Under the pieces are notes generated by a model, which saw nothing but the letters and a program-made list of their open reading frames with translations, was not told the DNA's origin and searched no databases. A program made the position numbers and the translations under genes. A DNA stretch of 64,000 bases from Desmodus rotundus (lineage: Eukaryota; Chordata; Mammalia; Chiroptera; Phyllostomidae): the NCBI RefSeq assembly GCF_022682495.2, contig NC_071389.1, forward strand, positions 98,187,951 through 98,251,950, read 5' to 3'. The first letter of the stretch is position 1. The number at the start of each line of letters is the position of its first letter. This document shows positions 1 through 10,579 of this stretch, piece by piece.

Positions 1-1150
1 CGTGCCGGCTGATAGACCCCCGCGGCCTGAGCCAGGACGCTCAGCGCCGCCGGGCAGGCTTGTGGAGCACCGTGCTCGGAGGCCGAGTCCCGCCGGGCCG
101 GCTGGTCGACCCCCGCGGCCCGCGCCAGGACGCTCAGTGCCGCCGGGCAGGCTTGTGGAGCACCGTGCTCGGAGGCCGAGTCCCGCCGGGCCGGCTGGTC
201 GAGCCCCGGGTCCAGGAGCGTCCGCGGTCGGCGTCCGTGGAGCGTCGTCCCATCGCCCGACACGGCCCGCCTCGGTGGGCAGCACCGGAACGGCCACGTG
301 CCAACCACCTCAGGCGTTCCCCCACGACCGACCAGGGCCGTCGTTCGGTCGGTCCGTCCGTCACCGCGGGCGCCCGCGCGTGCTGGTCGACCCGTGCGGG
401 CGGCCACGCTGCCCTACTAGTCCTGCAGCTGCAACCTCGGCCCCAGAGGCCTGGCACCGACACGCCGGCGCCACCGGCACGATCCCGCAAGCACCGCCGG
501 CCTGCTGGAAGTCCAGCACGTGCGACGTGGCCAAATCGCGTCCCTCGTGGCTCCGGACGGGACGAACGATATACAAACGGCCGCCAGGGGGCGCCCGACA
601 ACCGTCGCCAGCGTCAGCGGGACGGAGCCGGTTGCCGGATCTCGGGGCGGCCAGGGAGACCCGCCGCCCGGCCGGAGCGCCGATCCCGTCCCGGCACACC
701 ACGTCCGCCTCGGAGCTCCCGGCCTCCACGGCGCGACCGCGGCAGCGGTAGGGGGACCGGGAAAGAAGACCTTGGGCTCTCGGGCCACGGCGGCCGGGTG
801 ACTGGCACGTGACAGAATTTCCCCAGAGTCGCCGGGGGGAGGGCGGGCGGGCTGGACCGGACCAGAGCGAGCTTCCACCCCCTCGACCGTCTCCACCCCG
901 ATACCCTCGAAGCCGCCACCGACGCCTACAGAACGCAACCCACCAGGCGTCGGGAAGGGGTGGCAAGCGCTGCGAGGATGGCACGGGACCGCGACCCGGT
1001 CTAGGCGCTCGCCGGCATGCTAGGATGCCTCGCGCCTAAGTCCTGCTGTGCCTGCTGGTCGAACCCCCGTCCCGCGCCAGGAAGCAGAGTCCTGACGTGC
1101 AGGCTGGTCGACCACCGCGGCTCACGCCCGTAGGATGGGTCCCACCATGC
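1..1150. repeat. GC-rich, CpG-rich subtelomeric tandem repeat
   Basis: The first 1.15 kb is strongly GC- and CpG-rich, unlike the AT-rich sequence that follows. A unit containing GCAGGCTTGTGGAGCACCGT recurs at about 61 and 154, giving a 93-bp period for just over two clear copies. Looser relatives built around CTGGTCGACC and CGCGCCAGGA recur at about 1050-1150. Long open frames on both strands here are a by-product of the lack of AT-rich stop codons; their proteins are low-complexity Pro/Arg/Ala and match no family I know. Position next to telomere-like repeats suggests a subtelomeric CpG island. The left boundary lies outside the window. Confidence 0.75.
580..597 (+). promoter_or_regulatory. 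CTCF-like binding motif
   Basis: The sequence GCCGCCAGGGGGCGCC matches the core of the vertebrate CTCF motif very closely. It sits in the middle of the CpG-rich block. In human subtelomeres CTCF sites occur in the CpG-island repeats that drive TERRA. Binding here is an inference from the motif alone. Confidence 0.5.
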
Positions 1151-1199
1151 AGACTTGTTGACGTCCACACTATTTGACGTGGTCTCAATGTTCTCATTT

Positions 1200-4100
1200 C
1201 CGTAGATTAAAGCAGTGCTGTCTCACATAGTACGTACTCTTGTCAGCATCCTGTCGAAGTACCTTGCTGCAGTATAGGATCCCTGGCTCGTGTCATAGCC
1301 CAAGAGCTACTGAAATGTTTTCCCATCAGCAAAGGAGGGAATGCTAGCATAGCACTTTGTCATCCTTGAAGGGGAATGAGCTTCCAGGGTAGAGTTTTCT
1401 CCTAGGTACTTTTTCCATCAGAAAAGCGTAGCCCCAGGAAGAAGAGAAGCAACAGCCTACTACCTCACTTTGACCATACAGTGTTTTCAACGTAGAAATG
1501 CATGTGCAGCTAGCAGTCCCCTTACTCTACTCGAGTGACTTTCTCTCACACAGCACAGGAGTGAACGGTTTGAAAGCTGCCAAGTTACTCGGGAATGAAC
1601 ATGTTCCTGAGAAGTGGCTTTAAGCATGAACGCAGCACTAGATCAATGTGCTCATATCAGTTGAATTGGAAATGAGTGCCTTGTACCATATCACATACCC
1701 TCTTCAGAACTTATGATCAGCTATTCTGCTCTGTTATCATTTACCTTGCTGTGTTTGAGTGTGAGGATCTATAGAATCACTTTTTCGTCATCAACGGACT
1801 CAATGAAAGCACAGGACTATGACAGCTATGAAATGCACTATCTTCTATGCCACACTTTCCTCTACCTGCGGCTGTCATCTAGCTTTAGCCCTAGACCAAA
1901 ACCTACCTGTAACATTAACCCAAATCCTAACCCTAACCCTATCCCCAACCCTAACCCTAACCCTATCCCTAACCCTAACCCTAACCCTAACCCTAGCTCT
2001 AACCCTATTCCTATCCCTAAACTTAACCCTAAACCTAACCCTATCCCTAACCCTAACCCTAACCCTAATTCGAACCCTACCCGTAGCCCTAACCCTAACC
2101 CTAATCCCAGCATTAACCCTAAACCTAACCCTAACATTAACCCTAGCCCTAACACAAACACTATCCCCACACCTTACATTAACCCTAGCCCTAACCCTAA
2201 CCCTATCCCTAACCCTAACTCTAACCCTAATCCTAACCATAACCCTAGCCCTAACCCTATCCCTAGCCATAATACTAACTGTAACCCTAACCCTAACCTT
2301 AGCCCTAACCCTATCTGTAGCCTTAACACTAAATATAGCCCTAACCTTAACCCCAGCCCTAAACCTACCTTTAGCCCTAACCCTAACCCTAGCCCTAACC
2401 CTAAACCTAACCCTATCCCTAACCCTATCCCCAGCCCTCACCCTATCCCTAACCCTAGCCCTTACCGTCAACATAACACAAAACCTAGGTCAAACCCTAA
2501 CTCTAACCCTAGCCCTAAACTTAATCTTAACCATATCCCTAACCCTAACCCTAAACCTAGCCGTAACCCTAGCCCTAGCCATAACGCTCACCCTAAACCT
2601 GACCCTAACCCTAGCCCTAACCCTTACCCTAGTCCTAACCCTAAACCCTAATGCTAATTCTAACCCTCATTCTATCCTTAAATGTAAAACGTCTCCAATA
2701 TCAGAGTTGTGGGTTGTGTCCATGTGGGGATTTCTACCCACTACTGAAATCACTTTCTCACAGGCGAAGGAGGGAATGGACACCCACACCTACACCCTCT
2801 GTGAAGTACAGTAAGCCTGTGCACCACGGTTGTCTGCAAGGCATGCTTGCCAGGATAGACACATAGCCAAGCAAAGCCATGCACATAGGGTGTCGCCCTG
2901 CACAGGTTTCTTCACGTCTAAGTGAAGACGAACCCAGCTGTCCAGTCTCTCAGCTCCTAGGGGTCTCATGCTGTTCCACCCTAGTGAATTGTTTGTTGCC
3001 TGCTGAGCCGCTCGGGATTGTGATGATTTCCTACGAAGCGGAATTTGACCCAAAGTCCAGCTCCAGGATTGAAAAGCTGCCGTACAGTACTCATTGAGAT
3101 AAGTCGGAAACGCGTGGTGTCCAAGGGAAAGCAGAGTGTCCTCAGCACCTGTGTGGAATCACGTCTGTGTTGGGTGATACCCGTGGCACATTCACTGGGA
3201 AGAGGGTGAAAACACTTTTGCCTGAGGAAACGAGCGAAAGACACATGGCCCTAGGTCAACCGGGAAGTAGAGTGAGCCTCCTCACCGCAGTTTTCTCCAG
3301 GGCCTTCTTTCCAGGACTAAAGCTTCGCCCGAGGAAGACTTGTGTGTACAGTGGACTACCTGACGCGGACTCTCCAGATGGAAGAGTGTGTGCGTGAGTA
3401 GGTACTAAACTGCCCTCTCGCACGGTCCTGGAGGGTTTCATCCCCATAATACAGGAGGTGGTCAATCGAAAGCACCCGCGTTGGTCTAGGACCAGAATGA
3501 ATTCTATGACACAATGTTTCCAGGAACGCCAGCTGCAGCGTTCGAAGGACGGGCACTAGAGGTCCTTTCGGGACCAGAGGGATACTCGTGGTGTATGCCA
3601 TCGTTAGCCCTCTTTGCAACACCGCCCTTGAAATGGTGGTTCTGCAGCCTGTTCCTGGCCACTGTAACTTAGGTAGTCAAGGGGCTACTGGAACCAGGGT
3701 TCCCGGGACAAACAGTGACTACATCCCGTGGATGGTGTGTTCTCTGAAACAAAGTAAGCCTCTCCACCATGGCTTTCTCCAGAGCTTTCTTTCCCGTGCA
3801 AAGAGGCGTAGCCCAGCTAAGACAGGTAGGTACAGGCTTGCCCTGCACACCTTTGGGAATGTCCACGTGGAGACAGACCTGTCAGTCCACTCCGGGTGCT
3901 CCTAGTGAGTTTCGCGCTGATGAAGTGAAGTGTTTGTTGCCTTCCAGGTCACTCGGCAATGTGAATATTTCATGCGAGGCGGGTTTTCAGCAGAAAACAG
4001 CTACGGGGTTGGAAGGCCTTCTTCATGTACTCACTTCAGGAAATGATGAGATGACGGGTGTCTTGTGCAATAGGTACTGTCTCCACCGGTTGAGTTGAGC

Positions 4101-4730
4101 TGTCCTTGTGGAAGGTGCCCGTCCATGTGGCAAGGTCAGGTGCGCCATGCTGGGAGCCCATGAGGGAGAGCTGCACTGGACTCCGTGGTCCAAGGGATAG
4201 AGGAAGCTTCCTCACTACAGTCTTCGCCAGGGTGTTCTTTCCAGGACCACGCATGGCCCGATGAAGACATGCCTACACTCTTGATGACCACACTCAGACT
4301 CTGCAGGGTGAGGAATGTCTAAGGGCAATGTGAACCTGACATCCTTCCGTCTGGGGTGCGAGCTCATTTCCATCTGATAGGGCAGTGGTGGGTTGTTCGA
4401 AGGCAGGGAAATCAGACTCCGGAATCAGAATCGTTGCTGTCACCCATCGTGCCCGGAAATCCCGTCGGTAGCATTTTGAACGCCAGGCACAAGCAGTCCA
4501 GTCAGTGGGAGAGGAACGCTCGCGGTGTTAGTGATTGTGACCGCTCTTCCAAGCACTTCCCTTCCAGTGATGTGTGAGAAACATGTTGTCTGCCATTGTG
4601 AGTCTCGCAGCCAAGGAGCTACCCAAGTCACTCTTCCATGAGCACATGAGGGAAGGGAAGCGTAGCTCTCTGTCTGGTCGGAAGTAGAAGAAGCTTCTGG
4701 GGTACGTATGACTCCACCATTTTCAGTCAA
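1200..4730. repeat. Diverged subtelomeric repeat, period about 450-480 bp
   Basis: A recurring block can be followed by eye. It contains a stretch like CTCCACCATGGCTTTCTCCA followed by a CTTTCTTTCC-like stretch and a GAAGAC- or CGTAGCCC-like tail. Copies start near 1375, 2811, 3270, 3752 and 4200, with a weaker one near 4600. A second block (TGTTTGTTGCCT...CTCGGGATTGTGA-like) recurs near 2985 and 3930, twice the period apart. The copies are strongly diverged. The short open frames here are not conserved between copies, so I call no genes. The telomere-like tract at 1885-2681 interrupts the array. Confidence 0.6.
1885..2681 (+). repeat. Degenerate (CCCTAA)n interstitial telomeric tract
   Basis: About 0.8 kb of telomere-type hexamers, CCCTAA on the plus strand, with many variants (CCCTAG, CCCTAT, CCATAA, ACCTAA, CCCCAG). 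Because the period is six and there are no stops, all forward frames and some reverse frames stay open. They give Asn-Pro or Thr-Leu repeats, which are artefacts of the repeat and not genes. The orientation is that of the left end of a chromosome. The heavy divergence and the 1.9 kb of other sequence to its left show that this is not an active telomere tip. Confidence 0.93.
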
Positions 4731-5594
4731 AGAGCGTGTCCCACGTAAGACTCTCATAGCTATGTGATAGGCCAGGTGCGTGTTTGGTTCAGGGTAGGTT
4801 GAATAGGAGGAATTTCTTGAAAACAAAAAGAGAATATAGAGGCAATCAGTGGCTGTTTAGAGAACTCTCTGCAGGAGTCCTGGCCTCTTGCACCCCAACC
4901 CATTCAGCCCCTGGATTGTGAACTTGGGATAAGCAGCCACAGCACACACCTGAAGCCAGGTGGGCACGCTCGCAGATCAGCTGACTGGGCGCCCACAACT
5001 GAAACCCCAGGTGGGCGCCCACACCTGAAACCTCGGGTGGGTTCACACCCTGATCAGTGGCCCAGCTGCCTGGGCACACAGGCCCAAGCCCGGGATCGGT
5101 GCGCTAACTGATCAATGGCCTGGCTGCCTGCAGGCGACCATACCTGAGGCACCGGGTCTGAACTACTCCCACCTAGCCCCTGACACAGAGCCCTGCAAGG
5201 CCTACTGGCTCTCTAGGAGGAAGGTAGAACACCCAGCAGAGGGGAGCTGCAGGGTTAGGGGAGACTGCAGTCCCCAGAAACACTTGACTCAGTAGGGGGC
5301 TGAACTACCCTGAAGGAGCACGGAGAGCCCCTACCATCTAGGACAGCAAAGAGCAAGAAGGGGGAGTGTGAGTTGCCCCTAATTGGTGTACCTAAAGGAC
5401 AGAACAACTGGTGAACTAAAGGCCTAGGGGGGAGCAGAAGGACCCTGAGGAACTGGACTAGAGGCTGAACAACAGCGAAGAGTGTGGCTCAGGAAGGGAG
5501 AAAAGTGAAACCAATCCCTGCAACCACCCCCTCCCGTTTCACAAACAGGAAGACCAGCAGAACTAACCCGACCAGTTTAAAGCCAGCAGAAGAC

Positions 5595-5860
5595 TTTTTG
5601 TTTTCTTTGCCCCAAATTCTTTCTTCCTTTCTGTCCTTCTTTCTTTTTTTATTCCTTCTTCCTTCCATCCTTTACTCTTTTATTCCTTCCTCCTGCCTTC
5701 TTTTATTTATTTATTTTAATTTTTGTTAAAATTCCTTCTTATCTTGCCTCCGATCTTTCTTTATTCCTTCTTCCTTCCCTCCTTCCATTCCTTTTCTATT
5801 CCTTTTTCCTTCCTTCCCTTCTCCTTTTTTCCCCCTCTTTCTCCTTTCCCCACAGGTGAG
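5595..5860 (+). repeat. Long polypyrimidine tract in the L1 5' region
   Basis: About 265 bp of almost pure C/T on the plus strand (TTCCTTCC- and TTTCTTCC-like), just upstream of ORF1. The minus-strand L1 has the same tract at the same place (34780-35045, purine-rich on the plus strand). It is therefore part of the element rather than a chance microsatellite. Confidence 0.8.
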
Positions 5861-6068
5861 ACAATAAAACTTGGGGCTGTGAAAAGACCAGAGTTAGACC
5901 CTGTTAGACCTATACATGTCAGCTCAAGACCAGTGAGCACAGGAGATTAAAGACATGGCATCACTGAATCCCATTGGCATTCTACCATAGAAGTTCATAC
6001 CATAAACTCGGGGAGTCAGAATAGATCGATTTAAGAAGCAGAGGCTAACAAGAAAAGTCTCACAAACG

Positions 6069-6551
6069 ATGGGAAGACAAAGAAACAATCCCCAAGTGAA
6101 AGGAAAGGAGGAAGCCTCAGAAAGAATGCTAACTGAAATAGAGGCAAGTCAACTATCAGATACTGAGTTCAAAGCAATGGTTATCAGGAAGCTCACTGAG
6201 CTCACAGAGAACTACCAGAAACTACAGGGAAACTACAATGAACACACTGCAAACTATATCAACATGAAAAAGGAAATAGAAACTATGAACAAGGGCCAAG
6301 AGGAAAGGAAGAATCCAATTTCTGAATTGAAGAACACAGTAGAAGGAATGAAAAGCAGACTTGATGAAGCAGAGGATTAGATCAGCGAGCTGAAGGACAA
6401 AGTAGAAAAAAGCACCCAGAATGAGTAAGAAAAGGAAAAGAGGCTCAGAAAGAATGAAGAGGGGTTAAGGGAAATGCAGGACAACATGAAACGTAATAAT
6501 ATCCATATAATAGGGATATAAGAAGGAGAAGAAGAGCAAAGGATAGAAAAC
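6069..6551 (+). pseudogene. L1 ORF1 protein, N-terminal half (broken)
   Basis: L1 ORF1p is an RNA-binding trimer that coats L1 RNA. The frame opens with MGRQRNNPQVKGKEEASE, followed by a heptad-rich coiled-coil segment (residues about 20-104). A TAG stop lies at 6378-6380, where the minus-strand copy keeps an open codon. Further damage follows, and then the LTR at 6552 cuts the reading frame within the start of the RRM-like domain. The rest of ORF1 resumes at 7154. Not functional. Confidence 0.85.
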
Positions 6552-7147
6552 TGACACAGATCTCAGCCCGCAAGATCTGCTGTTGAGGTTTCAGTGTTCC
6601 AATACACATACACATGCACTACAGATGGCCTTTGGGGGAAAAGGGACGGCACAGCCACTCTCTCAAGAGGAGAGCACCTCTCAGCGCCTCGGCCACTCCC
6701 TCAAGGGGGGAGGGCCAAGAGCCTTGGGGTGACCAGCCTTTATACATTATTGAGGCCCTTAACATCAAAGGTCCTCTTTACTATACAAAGGTTTATTTTG
6801 GGTGGTTATCTTTGCAGACACAGGAGAGGAAGTCACTGAGTACATCAAAGGGGGATATTTGCAATGTAAAAGGAGAAATGGTCGAAAAGGCTTTGTCCCA
6901 TACCTGGGGGGTCTAACCCAGATTCTGGGAAGATAAAGATACTCAGTAAACATTTGCTTCCTCAATTCAGGGTGGGGGAGTTTTTTAGCAAGAGCAAGTC
7001 TCATAGCAGTCTAAGTACAATGCAGGCCTAAGGAGGCCACTGGAGAACTTATCCATGGACGTGGGTCCTCCCTGCCAACTTCGCTCCCCACTGGTTTTCC
7101 AAGTGGGGGCTGAGCCACATTTCCCATGCTTGGAACAGTTGCCCACA
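6552..7147 (-). mobile_element. Solo LTR, family B (betaretrovirus-like ERV)
   Basis: The element is bounded by TGACAC... and ...CCCACA on the plus strand and flanked by GAAAAC at 6546-6551 and 7148-7153, an exact 6-bp target duplication inside L1 ORF1. The minus-strand L1 has the same L1 site uninterrupted. It is related along its length to the LTRs at 17216, 25735, 27080 and 54128. On the minus strand it starts TGTGGGCAACTG. A 6-bp duplication fits class II (betaretrovirus-like) integrases. Confidence 0.92.
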
Positions 7148-7153
7148 GAAAAC

Positions 7154-8197
7154 TTGTTGGAAAAAGTAATCATGGCAAATTTCCCTAATCGGATGAGAGA
7201 AAAAGTCACCCAAATCCAGGAAACACAAAGCGTCCCAAACAAGAGGAACCCAAAGAGGCCCACTGCAAGACACATCATAATTAAAATGGAAAAATTCCAA
7301 GACAAAGAGAGGATCTTAAAGGCAGCAAGGGAGAAACAGGAAGTAACATACAAGGGAGCCCCAATAAGGTTAGCAACTGACTTCTCAATGGAAACGCTCC
7401 AAGCCAGAAGAGAATGGCAAAAAAATATCCAAGTTATGAGAACCAGAGGCCTGCCATCAACGCTACTTTATCCAGCAAGGCTCTCAATCAAGATAGAAGG
7501 CCAAATAAAGAGTTTCCCAGACAAGAAGAAGTCTAAAAGAATACACCTCCACCAAACAAGCTCTGCAAGAGATGCTAAAGGGACTGCTTTAAGGAAATCA
7601 AATGAAAACGAGCTCACAACAACCCAAAACCTATGGGACACAGCAAAGGCAGTCATCAGAGCAATACAGGCCTACCTCAAAAAGATAGAAACATTTCAAA
7701 CAAACAACCTAACCCTACGCCTACAAGAACTCCAGGAACAACAACAAAGACAGCCCACAGTAAGTAGAAGGAAGGAAATAACCAAGATCAGAGCAGAGTT
7801 AAATCACATAGAGACTAAAAGCACAATTCTAAGGATCAATGAATCCAGGAGCTGGCTCTTTGAAAAGATAAACAAAGTTGACAAGACTTTAAGTAGGCTC
7901 ATCAAGAAAAAAAGAGAGAGGATCCAAATAAACACAATTAGAAATGAAAGAGGAGACATTACAACTGACACCACAGAAATGCAAAGGATTGTAAGAAATT
8001 ACTACGAAGAACTGTATGCCAAGAAATTTGAAAACCTAGGTGAAATGGACACATTTCTAGAAAAATATAATCTTCCAAAACTGAATGAAGAAGAAGCAGA
8101 AAACCTGAAGAGACCAATAACAGCAGACGAAATTGAAGCAGTCATCAAAAAACTCCAAATACACAAAAGCCCTGGACCAGATGGTTTCACAGGATAA
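7154..8197 (+). pseudogene. L1 ORF1 C-terminal part fused in frame to ORF2 reverse transcriptase N-terminus
   Basis: After the LTR the ORF1 frame resumes ([14 protein letters not shown]) and runs through the C-terminal domain ([20 protein letters not shown], then [10 protein letters not shown] and [16 protein letters not shown]). Near 7595 it jumps directly to the ORF2 region beginning [12 protein letters not shown]. That region continues through the RT fingers to the PGPDGFTG motif and stops at 8195-8197. The minus-strand L1 has about 0.86 kb between these two points, including the whole endonuclease. The open frame also extends leftward into the LTR, which is chance. This is a deletion product with no evidence of expression. 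Confidence 0.85.
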
Positions 8198-10579
8198 TTC
8201 TACAAAGCATTTAAGGAAGAGCTAACCCCTATCCTTTGCAGTCTATTCGAAAAAATCCAAACTGATGGAAGACTCCCAAACTCTTTTTAGGAAGCCAGCA
8301 TCACCCTAATCCCCAAACCAGATAAAGACATAACAAAGAAAGAAAACTTCAGGCCAATATCGCTGATGAACATAGATGCTAAAATCCCCAACAAAATATT
8401 GGCAAACTGCATCCAGCAATACGCTAAAAAAATCATACACCATGATCAAGTGGGATTCATCCCAGGGATGCAAGGATGGCACAATATTCGCAAATCAGTA
8501 AACACAATACACCACATAAACAAAAGCAAAGACAAAAATCACATGGTCATATCAATAGATGTGGAAAAAGCATTTGATAAGGTACAGCACCCATGTATGA
8601 TGAAAACACTCAACAAAGTGGGAATAGAGGGAGCATTCCTCAACATAATAGAAGCCATATATGAGAGACCTACAGCCAACATCATACTCAATGATCAAAA
8701 ACTTAGAGCTTACCCACTGAGATCAGGAACAAGACAAGGATGCCCTCTCTCACCACTCCTATTGAACATAGTATTGGAAGTCCTAGCCACAGCAATCAGA
8801 CAAGAAAAAGAAATAAATGGCATCCAAATCGAACGGGAGGAAATGAAACTGTCACTGAGTGCAGATGACATGATAGTGTACATGCAAAATCCTATAGACT
8901 CCACCAAAAAACTACTTGACCTAAAAAATGAATTTGGCAAAACAGTGTGATACAGAGTCAATACTCAGAAATCAAAGGCATTCCTATATACCAACAATGA
9001 AACTGCAGGAACAGAAATCAGGAAAAAAATCCCATTTGATATAGCAACAAGAAAAATAAAGTACCTGGGAATAAACCTAACCAAGGAGGTAAAAGACCTG
9101 TACTCAGAAAACTACACAACACTGAAGAAAGAAATTAAGGAAGACACAAACAAATGGAAGCATGTACCATGCTCATGGACTGGAAGAATTAACATCATCA
9201 AAATGGCCATACTACCCAAAGCGATTTATGGATTCAATGCAATCCCTATTAGAGTGCCCATGACATATTTCACAGATATAGAGCAAACATTTTAGAAATT
9301 CATATGGAACCATAAATGACCCTGAATAGCTGCAAAATTTTGAGAAGGAAGAACAAAGCAGGAGGGATCACAATACCTGATATCACACTGTATTACAAGG
9401 CCACAGTAATCAAAACAGCCTGGTACTGGCATAAAAACAGGCACATAGACAAATGGAATGGAACAGAGGGCCCAGGAATATCCAAGTCTTTATGGTCAAT
9501 TAATATTTGACAAAGGAGGCAGAAGCATAAAATGGAGCAAAAACAGCCTCTTCAACAAATGCTATTGGGAGATCTGGACAGCTACGTGCAAAAAAAAAAA
9601 AAAAAAAAAAAAAAAATGAAAGTCGATCACCAGTTTACACCATACACAAAAATAAATTCATGGTGGATAAAAGACTTAAATATAAGTTGTAACACCATAA
9701 AAGTCCTAGAGGAGAGCACTGGCAGGAAAATCTCAGACATTCCATGCAGCAACATCTTCACACAGACATCCCATAAAGCAAGGGACATAAAGGAAAGAAT
9801 AACCAAATGGGACCTCATCAAAATAAAAAGCTTATGCATGGCTAAAGAAAACAGCTTTAAAATAAGAAGAGAACCAAGAGTATGGGAAAACATATTTTCC
9901 AATGATACCTCAAAGAAGGGCCTGATCTTTAAAATTATAAAGAACTCACAGGACTGCACTCCAGGAAGACCAACAACTCAATCAAAAAATGGGCAAAGGA
10001 CTTAAACAGACAATTCTCCAAGGAAGACATACAGAGGGCCCAGAGACATGTGAAAAGATGCTCAGCATCACTAGCCATCAGAGAGATGCAAATTAAAACC
10101 ACAGTGAGGTACCATCTCACACCAGTCAGAGTGGCCAACATAAACAAATTCACAAACAAATGTTGGAGAGGATGTGGAGAAAAGGGAACCCTAGTGCACT
10201 GTTGGTGGGAATGCAGACTGGTGAGGCCACTGTGGAAAACAGTATGGAATTTCCTCAGAAAACTAAAAATGGAACTGCCCTTTGACCCAGCAATTCTGCT
10301 GCTGGGATTATACCCTAAGAACCCTGAAACACCAATCCAAAAGAACCTATGCACCCAAATCTTCATAGCAGCACAATTTACAATAGCCAAGTACTGGGAG
10401 CAACCTAAGTGCCCATCAGCAAATGAGTGGATTAAAAAACCATGGTACATTTACACAATGGAATTCTGCGCAGCAGAGAGAAACAAAGAGCTTGTATCCT
10501 TTGCAACATCATGGTTGGAACTGGAGAGCATTATGCTAAGTGAAATAAGCCAGGTGGTGAGGGACAAATACCATATGAT
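8198..10579 (+). pseudogene. L1 ORF2 protein, reverse transcriptase and C-terminal part (broken)
   Basis: ORF2p is the L1 endonuclease/reverse transcriptase. RT motifs are visible in the frame at 8366-8950: [38 protein letters not shown] and the active-site region [10 protein letters not shown]. In that last motif the usual Phe of FADD is Ser; the minus-strand copy keeps FADD. Stops and frameshifts follow at 8949, around 9294 and elsewhere. An A-run at 9590-9616 lies in the coding part. The C-terminal cysteine-rich motif [18 protein letters not shown] is present near 10160-10215. Not functional. Confidence 0.85.
9590..9616 (+). repeat. A27 homopolymer inside L1 ORF2
   Basis: Twenty-seven consecutive A residues stand where the minus-strand L1 has only about seven (T-run near 30757). 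This looks like slippage expansion of a short coding A-run after insertion. Assembly error in the length is possible. Confidence 0.9.

Noticed and set aside
2..1039. Several long overlapping open frames on both strands in the GC-rich block
   Set aside because: They overlap each other in many frames, encode low-complexity Pro/Arg/Ala sequence and follow the tandem repeat. GC-rich DNA lacks stop codons by chance.
1713..2814. Open frames of over 300 codons with Asn-Pro or Thr-Leu repeats
   Set aside because: They are translations of the CCCTAA hexamer array, open in several frames at once; no gene.
7055..8197. A single 380-codon gene
   Set aside because: The frame starts in an antisense LTR and continues through fused L1 pieces; it is a deletion product of an L1, not a host gene.
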